NCBI RefSeq assembly: GCF_010681825.2 | Contig: NZ_CP066776.1 | Span: 2,046,001 to 2,110,000 of the forward strand | Origin: Sulfuriroseicoccus oceanibius | GTDB lineage: Bacteria > Verrucomicrobiota > Verrucomicrobiia > Verrucomicrobiales > SLCJ01 | Length of the DNA: 64,000 bases | Reading direction: 5' to 3' | Shown here: piece by piece, positions 8,436 through 17,136 of the stretch | How positions within the stretch are numbered: position 1 is the first letter of the stretch | Layout of the letters: every line of letters begins with the position of its first letter | Program-made: the position numbers and the translations under genes | Notes under the pieces: model-generated | The model's input: the letters and a program-made list of their open reading frames with translations, nothing else | What the model was told of the DNA's origin: nothing | The model's database searches: none

Positions 8436-10388
8436 TTAATGCTGCCACAGGTTCTTACGCAACCCCAAAATCCCCATGGTCAAACCGGCGGCAATGTGGA
8501 TGCCAAGGAAAATGAGGCACAATGTGTGCGGCGAGAGCTCGGTCTCCGACACGGTTTGCACTGCCTGACGGTAGCCGTCATTGAGGGACATCACGGATCC
8601 CGACCAGCTCCAGTAGGCGGAAATGAACGGACGCACCAGAGGCTCAAGGAAGCCCGGCAGGGCAAGGATGGCGCCCGAGAGCGGCAACTGGAAGCCCACC
8701 AGGTAGATGCTCAGCAGGTTGGCCTGGTCCGCGGACTTCATCATCGATGAAATGCCCAGGCAGACGGCGGTCATCGCGCCATTGACCATTAGCAACATCA
8801 ACAAGTGCGACAAGAAGTTGCCCGGAATCGGCCAAAAGTATTCTACAAATACTCCCATCCAGGTCGACTGCGCGACGACAAGCAGTGTGAGGAAGACGAG
8901 CTTTGATGCGAGATAGCTGAATGGACGCAGCCCGCCGAGCTTTTCTTTTTCGAAAATGTCCCGTTCTCCGGCTACTTCGCGGGCGGAGTTGTTGGCCCCC
9001 ATCAGACTGAGCAGCACGACTTGGAACATGATCAAGCCTGAGACAAAGCTGCCGGATTGGAGGCTGCTTTCGCGCACCTCGATTTCGGCCTGCATTTGCT
9101 CAAATCCAGTGGCCGCGGTGGACTCGCCGTACTTCTTGATCGGCTCGACGCCCTCAATCGTGAAGAGCGCTACCAGCAACGGGAAGCCGATGAGGATCGC
9201 CGCGTGCAGGATGAGTGTCGTGCGGTCGCGGAAGAAGATCTTGAAGCGCCGCGTCAGAACCAGCAGGAACTGGGCGAGAATGCCGGGCAGTTTGGCAATC
9301 TTCTCCGACTCTTCGTCGCTTTCGGGGGCTTCATCCAAGCAGGTCAGAGCTTGGGTGTCGGACAAGGCTGCCTCGGTGTCGGATTCTTCGGACGGGGCGG
9401 ATTCCTGCTTTTCCTGCGCGAGTTCTTGAGTGTCGGGTTTCTCGGCACCTTCGTCTGTGGCTGTTGGCTTTTGGTCAGTGGCCTCAAGCGCGGTGGTGTC
9501 GTCGCCTTCTTCGAGAAGGGGGGCTGTATCGGTCTGTTCGCCGCTGGCTTCGAGGTGATCGGTGTCGAGCGCAGGGGACAACGGCAGCGGCAGGTCGAGT
9601 TTGTCGTAGTAGAACCGTCGGTGCTTTTTCCACGATGCGTGCCATTGGGCCGGCTCGCGTTTGGCCAGCGCGGGGTAGACGTCTTCCGCGTGATCGACGC
9701 TGAAGTAATGGGGCATCGCCGATGGTGGGCCGTGGTAGGCCAGGCATCCGGCGTAAAGCACGATGATGGAATCGTAGAGCTGCAGGTTGGCCAGGCTGTG
9801 GGTCACGCTAATGACCGTACGGTTTTGCTCGTGGGCCAGATCGGCGAGCCGGTGGACAATTTCGTCCTCGGAGCGAGGGTCGAGCCCCGAGGTGACTTCG
9901 TCCGCGAGAAGCAATGGCGGGTTGGCGACCAACTCCATCGCCAGTCCCAGTCTGCGCTTTTGGCCGCCGGAAAGCACCGAGACACGGCGGTCCGCGATGT
10001 CGGTCATGCCGGTTTGTTCGAGAGCTCGGTCGATGATCTCGTCGCGTGCATCGCGTCCCCACGCCCGAACGCGCAGGCGGCTGGCGCATTCGATGCTTTC
10101 TTCCACGGTCAGCTGGTCGTAGGCGATCGAGAACTGGGGAACATAGCCGAACTCGTTGGGCATCAGGTCGCCGTGCTCGAACGAATTGCGGCCCATCCAG
10201 TGGATTTCGCCTGCTGATTCAATGTTGAGTCCGGCGATTGTCTTGAGCAGCGTCGTCTTGCCGCAGCCTGAGGGACCGACGATGGCGGTGAAGTGCCCGC
10301 GTGGCAGGTTGAGGCAGATGTCGTGGACGAGATCGATGAGGTCGCCATCTTTTTCGATGGTGAACGAAAGGTTGCGGAGCTCGAGCAT
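8436..10388 (-). CDS. ABC transporter, ABCG-type fused ATPase-permease
   Basis: 650 residues from the ATG at 10388; longer readings overlap the divergent gene at 10573. The ATPase half comes first: Walker A GPSGCGKTT (38-46), Q-loop Q85, signature LSGGQKRR (139-146), Walker B LLLADE (159-164) and the H-loop in SVTHS. A highly acidic, low-complexity linker of about 90 residues follows (274-364). The ABC-2 type permease half has about six membrane segments from residue 395 onward. The ATPase-then-permease order on one chain is that of ABCG/White-type half transporters, which work as dimers. The substrate cannot be told from the sequence. It sits 69 bases upstream of the envelope gene pair 8366-5966 and may be transcribed with it. 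Confidence 0.9.
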   Translation of the reverse strand: MLELRNLSFTIEKDGDLIDLVHDICLNLPRGHFTAIVGPSGCGKTTLLKTIAGLNIESAGEIHWMGRNSFEHGDLMPNEFGYVPQFSIAYDQLTVEESIECASRLRVRAWGRDARDEIIDRALEQTGMTDIADRRVSVLSGGQKRRLGLAMELVANPPLLLADEVTSGLDPRSEDEIVHRLADLAHEQNRTVISVTHSLANLQLYDSIIVLYAGCLAYHGPPSAMPHYFSVDHAEDVYPALAKREPAQWHASWKKHRRFYYDKLDLPLPLSPALDTDHLEASGEQTDTAPLLEEGDDTTALEATDQKPTATDEGAEKPDTQELAQEKQESAPSEESDTEAALSDTQALTCLDEAPESDEESEKIAKLPGILAQFLLVLTRRFKIFFRDRTTLILHAAILIGFPLLVALFTIEGVEPIKKYGESTAATGFEQMQAEIEVRESSLQSGSFVSGLIMFQVVLLSLMGANNSAREVAGERDIFEKEKLGGLRPFSYLASKLVFLTLLVVAQSTWMGVFVEYFWPIPGNFLSHLLMLLMVNGAMTAVCLGISSMMKSADQANLLSIYLVGFQLPLSGAILALPGFLEPLVRPFISAYWSWSGSVMSLNDGYRQAVQTVSETELSPHTLCLIFLGIHIAAGLTMGILGLRKNLWQH

Positions 10389-10572
10389 AGGGGGATGGGC
10401 GGACGGAATGAAATGAATGTGAGACTTGTTGACCAGTGATGGGTTCTGTCCTTGGCTAACGTGGGCAGATTGTGGTCTGCTCAGCGCGCCAAGTTTGTAG
10501 TGGCCTGTCCACAAACGCACGAGTGGACTGGTTTCCCTCGCAAATTTGAAGACGAAAATCGAAAAATCACCG

Positions 10573-12444
10573 ATGAGCGAACCAATCCGACGGCCTGCGA
10601 CTTCTGCCTCAACCCGAAAACGAGCGAATCGTCGCGGGAAATCTTCACAATCTTCCCGCCGACCGAGAAAGTCCGGAGTGGATACGGTGGACCCAACGCA
10701 GGCCCGTGGGGGGCGGCGGCGGCGCAGAGACCGTGGCTTGAGCATGCGCCAGTGGCTATGGCTCGGCCTGACGGTGCTCTTCCTGCTTTTGGTCGGTGGG
10801 TCAGTGATTGGTTATGTCGCTGTACGCAAGTACCTGCACAGTGACGACTTCCGCCACTTGGTGGAGGGGCAATTGGCCACCGTGCTGAAGGCGGAGAGTG
10901 TGGAGATGGACGCGTTCGCTTGGTCCGGGTTGTCGATGACCAGTGACGGTATGTTGGCCGACGGGGGGAGTGCCGGAAAGTTTGACGGGATCGAACTGAA
11001 GACATTGGAAACGGAAGTGACGCTCGACGGCTTGGACCGTGGGGTGTGGGAAATTCCCCAGGTGACCGTCGCATATGCCAAACTCGATTTGATGCCACCA
11101 ACAGCTTCCTCGCCAAGTGACGTCGTGGCTGCCGGAGATCCACCTACAGTGGCGCAAGACGGCATGGCTGCCACAGAACCTGGCAAGCCCGGTTGGCTGG
11201 AGTCACGGGTTCCGCGCAAGGTGGAAGTCGGGCGCGTGCAGGTGCGCGATGGCAATGTGCGCTTTCCTCTGGGAGCCGGCCGCGAGGCGCGCGTGCTCGG
11301 CGCCGCACTCGATGCCACCCGTTTGCCGGATGGCGAGGGCTATAAGGTCGAGCTCCAGGGCGGGCGGGTTTCGTTTCTTCCGTTTTTCGGCCAATCCGGG
11401 AACGCCGGGGCGATGGCGGTCGATCGGGGTGCCATCGAGATGCGGGGCAAGAACTTTGCCGTTCAGCAGATTATGTTGAGCGGCATCGGCCACACGGCAC
11501 GAGCCACGGTCGATGGACAAGTTGCTCTGGACGACGGTGTGAGCGAGATGCGGATCGATACCACGGTGAACGACCTTCCGGTTGCCGAGTTGCTTGGAGT
11601 CAAATGGGCGGATCGATTGGTCGGGCGGTTCAATGGAGAGATTGTGACTGAAAAACGACCGGGCGATAGTGCGGTGATGACCCATGGTCGCGTCTGGTTG
11701 AAAGAGGCGCGGCTCAACACACCAAGCGATCAGGAAAATCAGGGAGTCATCGCCCAGGTCGATCGACTGGCGGCTGCTACTGGGCTGTCGGATTTGTTTG
11801 GCGGTGTCGTGCCTATGTTGGGGGCTTACACGGAAAGCCGTGAGCGCTTTAGTAGTATCTTCTTTAACAAAGCTGAGTTTCGTTTTGTGCGGCGTGGCGA
11901 GGATTTGCAATTGCGTGAAATCGAACTGCGCAGCAATCGGTTCATCGCAGTGGAAGGCGATGTGAACATCTACGGAGAGACGATTGATGGACTGCTTGAT
12001 GTCGGCGTGGATCCGTCGGTACTGACAAAAATCCCAGGAGCCGAGACCAAGGTGTTTACCCGAAGCGAAGGTGGCATGCGTTGGACCCGTGTGCGCCTGA
12101 GCGGCACGCTGAACGAGCCGAAAGAAGATCTGACAGATCGACTGATCGCAGCAGCAGGCGCGCGCGTGCTGGAAATCATTCCCGAATCCGGGCAGGCCGT
12201 GATCAAAGGCACCCGACGCGTGATCGAGGATGTGACACCCCAGGTGCTTGAGTCCGGTGCCGGATTGTTGCGCGAAGGTGCCGGGCTTTTGGAAGAAGGG
12301 CAGTCCTCGTTGTTCCAATTCCTCGATCGCGAGGAAAAGCGCCCCGAGCCTGAAGAGGAGGCTGAAGAGCAAGACTCCTCCGGTGACACCCCATTCGGCA
12401 AAGAGAAACCAGGCCGTGGATCGCTGCTGCCATTTCGATTGTAG
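10573..12444 (+). CDS. AsmA-like envelope protein
   Basis: 623 residues from the ATG at 10573 (a TTG at 10546 in frame is less likely). A basic, disordered cytosolic N-terminus rich in Arg and Ser (residues 1-57) leads into one membrane segment (about 60-84, WLWLGLTVLFLLLVGGSVIGYVAV). The large periplasmic part has long beta-strand repeats. The late segment IYGETIDGLLDVGVDPSVLTKIPG and the TRVRLSGTLNEPKEDL pattern match the C-terminal region of AsmA-type proteins, a family linked to phospholipid transport or outer-membrane homeostasis. The tail is acidic. Family membership is by pattern only. The start regions of this gene and the ABC transporter are 184 bases apart and divergent. Confidence 0.72.
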   Translation: MSEPIRRPATSASTRKRANRRGKSSQSSRRPRKSGVDTVDPTQARGGRRRRRDRGLSMRQWLWLGLTVLFLLLVGGSVIGYVAVRKYLHSDDFRHLVEGQLATVLKAESVEMDAFAWSGLSMTSDGMLADGGSAGKFDGIELKTLETEVTLDGLDRGVWEIPQVTVAYAKLDLMPPTASSPSDVVAAGDPPTVAQDGMAATEPGKPGWLESRVPRKVEVGRVQVRDGNVRFPLGAGREARVLGAALDATRLPDGEGYKVELQGGRVSFLPFFGQSGNAGAMAVDRGAIEMRGKNFAVQQIMLSGIGHTARATVDGQVALDDGVSEMRIDTTVNDLPVAELLGVKWADRLVGRFNGEIVTEKRPGDSAVMTHGRVWLKEARLNTPSDQENQGVIAQVDRLAAATGLSDLFGGVVPMLGAYTESRERFSSIFFNKAEFRFVRRGEDLQLREIELRSNRFIAVEGDVNIYGETIDGLLDVGVDPSVLTKIPGAETKVFTRSEGGMRWTRVRLSGTLNEPKEDLTDRLIAAAGARVLEIIPESGQAVIKGTRRVIEDVTPQVLESGAGLLREGAGLLEEGQSSLFQFLDREEKRPEPEEEAEEQDSSGDTPFGKEKPGRGSLLPFRL

Positions 12445-12852
12445 AGGCTGGGTGTGTTAATTTTTAGGTTGTTACGTTTTAGGGAGAGTTGTCGCTGCGC
12501 TCCTTTGGTTTGGTTGCCGGGTACAATCCGGCGGTCCGCTGCGCTCCGTGTGGTGGATGTCGACAGGAATGTCGACCGCCCAGCGGTCGGCGGTATGCGG
12601 AGACGGTGGAGATGGGCGCGAATATCACGAAAAGCCACGACCTCTTGTGCGGGATGCTTTCGGTCTCCTATAAACAAAAACAAACATCTGCGGAAATCGG
12701 CGTTATCTGCGGTTTCTTAAAACGGACCTAGGTTGATCGTGTTTCATGGGGGGAGAGTCGTTGCTGCGATTTGGAAGGTTGATTTGGTCGGTGGGTTTTG
12801 TCATCCCTTTGGTTAGTGACGGCGTATGTGAGAGCGACGGATTCGATTGATT
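12445..12852. other. Intergenic region with hairpin and repeat remnants
   Basis: About 410 bases with no convincing gene. It holds a perfect hairpin at 12559-12576 (GTCGACA, loop GGAA, TGTCGAC) and, at 12685-12724, a segment with paired ATCTGCGG words that recurs in diverged form at 53005-53044. No terminator with a T-run was found after the AsmA-like gene. Confidence 0.6.
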
Positions 12853-13221
12853 ATGAGAGTTTTTTCAATGTTAGTGGCATTTCTGGCGGCGCTGGTGGGG
12901 GCGTGGTGTGTGACGATGGTGTCGCGGTTTCGGGGGATCTACGGTGAGATGTTTGCGGATGGGGCGGATGTGTTGCCAGCTGCGACGGTTTGGCTTATGG
13001 GGACGAATGGATGGGTGCCTGGTGGGGTGTTTTTGTTTTGTACGTTGGCGTTAGTGGTTTTGTTGATTGGGAAGCGGGACCAGCTGGCGGTCGTGGTGTC
13101 GCTCTTGACGCTTTTGGTAATGCTTGCCACTGCGGTGGTCTTGCCTGCATTGTTGTTGGAACCGATGGGCGAGATCATGGCGGGATTGGAGGTGTCGCCG
13201 GTGACGCCGAAGAAATTGTAG
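12853..13221 (+). CDS. Small membrane protein, three to four predicted spans
   Basis: 122 residues from the ATG at 12853 (a TTG two codons earlier is also in frame). Hydrophobic stretches lie at about residues 5-25 (SMLVAFLAALVGAWCVTMV), 55-73 (VFLFCTLALVVLLIG) and 78-101 (LAVVVSLLTLLVMLATAVVLPALLL), with a weaker one around residue 45. No family is recognised. It lies 22 bases upstream of the zinc-ribbon gene and is probably cotranscribed with it. Confidence 0.65.
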   Translation: MRVFSMLVAFLAALVGAWCVTMVSRFRGIYGEMFADGADVLPAATVWLMGTNGWVPGGVFLFCTLALVVLLIGKRDQLAVVVSLLTLLVMLATAVVLPALLLEPMGEIMAGLEVSPVTPKKL

Positions 13222-13243
13222 CAATTTGACGGGATAGTTAGAG

Positions 13244-13633
13244 ATGGCGAGTGCACGTAAGAAGCGGGAGAAGGCCGAGCGTAGGGAGGAGAAGCGTCGG
13301 CGTGAGGTAGAGGGGCTGTTGCGCGAGGGGAAATTACTTCCTGTGGATGATCGCAAGGTGGTGTCCCGCAGTGTGCTGCCGCGGATCCCCGAGTATTATC
13401 GGGACGTGGAGTTTGTGTGTCGCGATTGTGGCAAAGACGAGGTGTGGACGGCCCGGCGTCAGAAAGTCTATTACGAGGAGCTGGGCGGGGAGATCGAAGG
13501 ACGGCCGGTTCGATGTGCGCTGTGTCGGAAGCTAGAACGTGAGCGCAAGGCGGAAGTCACCCGGTCTATGCGCGAGGGGATGCGGCAAATGAGGGGCGAA
13601 GCGGGCGGCGATGGCGTTGGCGGGACGCTGTGA
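13244..13633 (+). CDS. Zinc-ribbon protein of the zf-trcl type
   Basis: 129 residues. A strongly charged helical N-terminus (RKKREKAERREEKRRREVE) is followed at residues 59-93 by CRDCG, VWTARRQKVYYEELGGEI and CALC. This CxxC...CxxC layout with the conserved WTA-x-Q-x-YY core is the treble-clef probable zinc-ribbon domain. The four cysteines should bind one zinc ion. The exact role of the family is not established; the basic arms suggest nucleic acid or ribosome contact, which is inference. Confidence 0.8.
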   Translation: MASARKKREKAERREEKRRREVEGLLREGKLLPVDDRKVVSRSVLPRIPEYYRDVEFVCRDCGKDEVWTARRQKVYYEELGGEIEGRPVRCALCRKLERERKAEVTRSMREGMRQMRGEAGGDGVGGTL

Positions 13634-13720
13634 TTTGGGATGCTCCCGCTGATTAGTACAGAAGTGCCGCAGTGCTGGGATTTGTGATTTTCATTGGTTG
13701 ATGACGCGCTATGGTGCGGC

Positions 13721-13912
13721 GTGAAAAATCGACAAATGCTAGGTTTAGCCGCAGGCGGGGCTGCGATTGTGCTGATGGTGGCCGGCTGCCGAACGGTGGA
13801 TGAGAAGTATTCGATCAACGGTGAGCGGCACCGCGAGGGGAAGACGCGGACGTCGTGGATGGACGAGTATTGGGCGGAGGACCGTAGTGCCGGGTATGGC
13901 GGTGGTCGTTGA
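13721..13912 (+). CDS. Small lipoprotein
   Basis: 63 residues if the GTG at 13721 is used; an ATG at 13736 would still leave most of the signal. The N-terminus KNRQMLGLAAGGAAIVLMVAGC is a lipoprotein signal with VAGC as the lipobox. The mature part is only about 41 residues, hydrophilic and charged, ending in an aromatic/glycine-rich tail (WAEDRSAGYGGGR). No family is recognised. The lipobox is the main evidence that the frame is coding. Confidence 0.5.
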   Translation: MKNRQMLGLAAGGAAIVLMVAGCRTVDEKYSINGERHREGKTRTSWMDEYWAEDRSAGYGGGR

Positions 13913-13950
13913 TTTTGCGGTTGGCGAATTTTGGTGTGGCGGCGCGTGAC

Positions 13951-14311
13951 GTGCGGCCGGCGGGTACGCGTTGAGGTTTGGTCAAACCGTCCGCTTGGCC
14001 AGGTTGGGTTCGGGGGCGTTTCCCAGGGTGAGGTCGCCGGAGGCTCTCTTCACCCTGGGCTGGTTTGCCATTCCCCTGCGGGGAAGAGAGGCGCTGTGAG
14101 TCGGGCGCTCGTCGATGTGGCTGTCTCAATCGGTGTCGAGCACGAGAAGGTTGTGCTGCACTTGTGCCGTGCGGCCGGCGGGCGGGCGATGGGGTCTGGC
14201 CAAATCGCCCGCTTGGCCGGTTTGGTTCCGGGGGCGTTTCCCAGGGTGAGGTCGCCGGAGGCTCCCTTCACCCTGGGCTGGTTTGCATATCCCCTTCGGG
14301 GAACAGAGGTT
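13951..14311. repeat. Two tandem copies of a 138-146 bp dispersed repeat
   Basis: Copies 2 (about 13951-14096) and 3 (about 14168-14311) of the repeat also seen at 2343-2480. Each has a GCGGCCGGCGGG entry, an AGGTTGGG or GGTTTGGT-type block, arms around CCCAGGGTGAGGTCGCC and TTCACCCTGGGCTGGTTTGC, and a last small hairpin (CCCC-TGC-GGGG or TCCCC-TTC-GGGGA). The arms CCCAGGGTGA and TCACCCTGGG are perfectly complementary, so each unit folds. Confidence 0.75.
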
Positions 14312-14351
14312 TGTTGTTAGAGGGGGGGGGCTCGGTCCTGCAGCCCGTATC

Positions 14352-14406
14352 GTCGATCGCTATCGCTATCTCTATCTCTATCTCTATCGCCATAGGTATC
14401 GCTATC
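14352..14406. repeat. Hexanucleotide microsatellite (TATCGC/TATCTC)n
   Basis: About eight 6-base units of the form TATCGC or TATCTC run through this stretch, with one imperfect unit (CATAGG). It lies between the dispersed repeats and the end of the PPC-domain gene. No coding frame is supported. Confidence 0.8.
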
Positions 14407-14436
14407 GATTCCTGCCTGCTTCGGGAGGAGGGGCTG

Positions 14437-14844
14437 TTAGTCAGCAGGGTCGATAATCAGTTCGCGGAAGCCGGTTGATTCGTCGAGTTGGCGGCGGAAC
14501 CTTGTTCCGGCGACTTCGATGATGACGATCTCGGCGGTGGTGTGAACGAGTGATTCGTTGAGCAGGTGGCCGCCGATGGTTTTGCCGTCGCCGTCGGCCA
14601 TGGTGATGTGTGCGTGGCAGCCGTCGTTGGAGAGTGTGCCGGAGAGGGCGAGGATCTCCATCTTTTGCTCAAAGCAGGTGCCGGTTTTGCGTCCTGCGAG
14701 GCGGATGCTGGTGCGTTGGAGTGAGCCGACGCAGGTGAGGATGGCAGCGGCGGCGATATTGCGTTCGCGGGTGAACGAATCGAGAGCTTTGTAGAGGTCG
14801 TCGCCTGGGTTGAGTCTGAGAGCGTGCAGTGGTGACGTGTTCAT
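14437..14844 (-). CDS. PPC-domain (DUF296) protein
   Basis: 135 residues, one full PPC/DUF296 domain. It has the family core: LRLNPGDDLYKALDSF at the start, the central TCVGSLQRTSIRL strand, HAHITMADGDGKTIGGHLL with the histidines and the GGHLL turn, and VHTTAEIVIIEVAGTRFRR. The domain forms trimers and in plants is part of AT-hook DNA-binding proteins; in bacteria it usually stands alone, with an unclear role and sometimes a DNA-binding label. It starts 11 bases after the S10 peptidase stop, so both genes share a transcript. Confidence 0.87.
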   Translation of the reverse strand: MNTSPLHALRLNPGDDLYKALDSFTRERNIAAAAILTCVGSLQRTSIRLAGRKTGTCFEQKMEILALSGTLSNDGCHAHITMADGDGKTIGGHLLNESLVHTTAEIVIIEVAGTRFRRQLDESTGFRELIIDPAD

Positions 14845-14855
14845 GATGGAGTCGG

Positions 14856-16418
14856 TTACGGCTGGGCGAGGGATTCGGTGACGAATTTGCGCAACGATTT
14901 GCCGAGTTTTTCCAACGCTTGTGGGTTGGAGTACATCATGTGTCCGCCTTCGTAGAGGGCGTGGGTGATGGTTGAGTCGTTCGGGGCGCGGAGCCGACGC
15001 AGTGAGTGTTCGATGCCTTCGTATGGGGTGGCGAGGTCATAATTGCCGGCGGCGACGAAGATGCGCATTTTCGGGTTGGTCTGGAGGGTCGAGTTGAGTG
15101 AGTCGATCACCTCGGTGAAGCGGTTTTCGTAGGGGGCGTAGCTCCACGGGTGAACTTTTGAGGTGAGCGTGCGGTAGTGCTGGTGGTCATTCGGCTCGAA
15201 GCCGAGGGTGACGGTGAGGTACTGGTGGATGAGTGTGGAGTAGGCGTCGCTGAGCACATCGAACGAGGGGTCGCCGGAGGCGTAGGGGCTGATCGGATCC
15301 GGTGACGGTGCGGTGACCCTGCCGTCGAAGCGGCCGATCTGCTGGCGCTTTTCGCGGAGAAGAAGGCCGCGGAAGACCGATGGATCGATGCGCAGGTCGG
15401 CGCGATCGATCCAGTCGACAGGGAGACCGGTGAAGCGAGCTAGTTCGGCAGTGATGTGTTGGCGGGTGGCTGGATCGATGGATCGTCCGGCATGCAGCGC
15501 CTGAACGTACTCGGATTCGGCGAATCGGCGGGCCTGTTCGACGAGGGTTTCCGGGTTTTCAGGTTTGAGCACACCGTGGTAGATGGCAGTGCGGGCGTAG
15601 GTGGGGAGGAAGGTGGCGTATGGCAGGTCGTTGGTAGCAGTGGAGCGCAGCGTTTGGAAGTCGAGCAGGCCGGAAACCAGGATCAGTCCGTTGGTACGCA
15701 GGCCGTACTCATTGCTGAGTTTTCCGGCCAGAGCGCTGACGCGGATGACGCCGTAGCTTTCGCCGAGGAGGAAGATGGGGCGGTTCCAGAGTTTGTGGTG
15801 GGCGATGAAGCGGCGGATGAAGGCGGCGTTGCCCGAGATGTCTTGTCTAAACCCGTGGAAACCTGCAGCGGATTTTTTGTCGGTTCCACGGCTGAAGCCG
15901 GTGGAGACTGGGTCGACGAAGACGAGGTCGGCGGTGCGCAGGAGGGTGTGTGGGTTGGCGACTAGTTCAAATGGCGCAGCGGACGTGCCGGTGCCGAGGT
16001 CGGGTGTGTTGGCTCGGAATGGGCCGATGCCTCCGAGGTGGAGCCAGACTGATGACGCGCCGGGGCCGCCATTGAAGCAAAAGACGAGTGGACGGGCGGC
16101 GTTGTCCTCTGTCTTGGCGTGGTAGTAGGTGTGGAAGATACGTGCGAGCTCCTTTCCGGTGTCGTCGGTCATGGGCATCATCGCAGACTCGACCGTGTAG
16201 CTGAGTGGTGGCGAGCCGGCTGCGAGTTGGATGGTGTTCTGGGATGTGGCTCGTTGTTCGATTTCTGCGGCAACTGGAGTGATTTCGTCAATTTTGGCAG
16301 AGTCCTTTTCCGCAGGGCGGGTGGGGGCATCGGCAGGACGAGCAGAATCCGCTTCTTGTGCCGTGGCAAATGGGGAAAGACAGAGTGAGAAACCCAGGAT
16401 GAGGAGAGATCGGAGCAT
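14856..16418 (-). CDS. Exported serine carboxypeptidase-like protein (S10)
   Basis: 520 residues with a signal peptide (1-20, ending ATA). It has the alpha/beta-hydrolase features of the S10 family: the oxyanion-side NGGPGASS (116-123), the nucleophile elbow GESYG with Ser221, Asp461 in NYDLATPYEG and His493 in GGHMMY. All three catalytic residues are present, so it should be active, removing C-terminal residues from peptides in the periplasm or outside. A proline/alanine/charged linker lies at 22-45. It is divergent from the YlbF-like gene with only 57 bases between starts. Confidence 0.9.
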   Translation of the reverse strand: MLRSLLILGFSLCLSPFATAQEADSARPADAPTRPAEKDSAKIDEITPVAAEIEQRATSQNTIQLAAGSPPLSYTVESAMMPMTDDTGKELARIFHTYYHAKTEDNAARPLVFCFNGGPGASSVWLHLGGIGPFRANTPDLGTGTSAAPFELVANPHTLLRTADLVFVDPVSTGFSRGTDKKSAAGFHGFRQDISGNAAFIRRFIAHHKLWNRPIFLLGESYGVIRVSALAGKLSNEYGLRTNGLILVSGLLDFQTLRSTATNDLPYATFLPTYARTAIYHGVLKPENPETLVEQARRFAESEYVQALHAGRSIDPATRQHITAELARFTGLPVDWIDRADLRIDPSVFRGLLLREKRQQIGRFDGRVTAPSPDPISPYASGDPSFDVLSDAYSTLIHQYLTVTLGFEPNDHQHYRTLTSKVHPWSYAPYENRFTEVIDSLNSTLQTNPKMRIFVAAGNYDLATPYEGIEHSLRRLRAPNDSTITHALYEGGHMMYSNPQALEKLGKSLRKFVTESLAQP

Positions 16419-16475
16419 GGTATGGAAATTCTGAGGTGAGCTTGCGTTGTCGGAGAACCGTGGTTAACTACGGGC

Positions 16476-16910
16476 ATGAATACAACGACGGATTCCCCCG
16501 CTATCATCTCGAAAATCAAAGAGCTTTGCCGTGAGCTGGTCAACGACGACGCCGTGCAGAAGCACAGCTCGCAGATCGACGCGTTCCTCGGTAACGACGA
16601 AGCCAAGGCTGCTTACGAAGAAGTGAGCGCACTCGGTGGTCAGCTTCAGGCGCTTCAGCAGAGCGGTCAGGAGCTCAAGGAAGAAGAGATCAAGTCCTTC
16701 GAGGAGAAGCGCGAGGCGTTGTTCCAGAACGAGGTCGTGACCGCGTTCCTTGAGAGCCAGAAGGCATTGCAGGACATCCACGCTACCGTTGGCACCTGGG
16801 TTGGCAAGACCCTCGAGCTCGGTGAAGTTCCATCCGAAGCTGACATCGCTGAAGCACAGGGCGGTGGTTGCTGCGGTGGCAACGACGGTGGTGGCTGCGG
16901 CTGCGCCTAA
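16476..16910 (+). CDS. YlbF-family protein with cysteine-rich tail
   Basis: 144 residues, helical over 1-125 with the YlbF/YmcA pattern (IISKIKELCRELVNDDAVQ, AKAAYEEVSALGGQLQALQQSG, VVTAFLESQKALQDIHATV). In Bacillus, YlbF-type proteins form complexes that act on RNase Y and hold iron-sulfur clusters. Here the last 16 residues (GGGCCGGNDGGGCGCA) are glycine- and cysteine-rich and could bind a metal or cluster. The role in this organism is inferred, not shown. A strong terminator follows. Confidence 0.78.
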   Translation: MNTTTDSPAIISKIKELCRELVNDDAVQKHSSQIDAFLGNDEAKAAYEEVSALGGQLQALQQSGQELKEEEIKSFEEKREALFQNEVVTAFLESQKALQDIHATVGTWVGKTLELGEVPSEADIAEAQGGGCCGGNDGGGCGCA

Positions 16911-16954
16911 CGAACTCTGACCGGAGCCTTGGCATCCGGTAGATACAATTTCAG

Positions 16955-16999
16955 CGGCACCTCGTGACGGGAGACTCTCGTCCGGGGTGCCGTTTTTTT
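16955..16999 (+). terminator. Terminator of the YlbF-like gene
   Basis: CGGCACC (from 16955) pairs with GGTGCCG (to 16992), with an inner ACGGGAGACTCTCGT hairpin, followed by seven T at 16993-16999. Confidence 0.87.
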
Positions 17000-17041
17000 G
17001 TGCGCGGATCGGAGGTGCGTGGGCGCTTTTGGGGCGCATAG

Positions 17042-17094
17042 GAGGACAATTTGTGTCCTCTTTTCTAAAACAGAGTTTATTTTTGTTGAACAAA
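17042..17094. promoter_or_regulatory. Candidate TetR operator region (two palindromes)
   Basis: Two perfect inverted repeats lie upstream of the efflux operon: GAGGACA-ATTTG-TGTCCTC (17042-17060) and TTTGTT-G-AACAAA (17082-17094). TetR regulators usually bind such sites in front of their own operon. The choice between them, and the promoter boxes, cannot be fixed by eye. Confidence 0.5.
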
Positions 17095-17136
17095 CGTTTT
17101 AATAGGGTTCGTTGAAAGGAACCTGACTATCAAGAT

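Noticed and set aside
9057-10217. Open frame of 386 codons on the plus strand
   Set aside because: Antisense to the ABC transporter ATPase domain, whose motifs are certain on the minus strand.
11203-12372. Open frame of 389 codons on the minus strand
   Set aside because: Antisense to the AsmA-like gene. The plus-strand frame has a basic N-terminus, a membrane segment and AsmA-type strands; the reverse frame shows no membrane segment or family pattern.
13931-14478. Open frames over the CCCAGGG repeat copies
   Set aside because: The same peptide words recur with the DNA repeat, and they end in the hexamer run.
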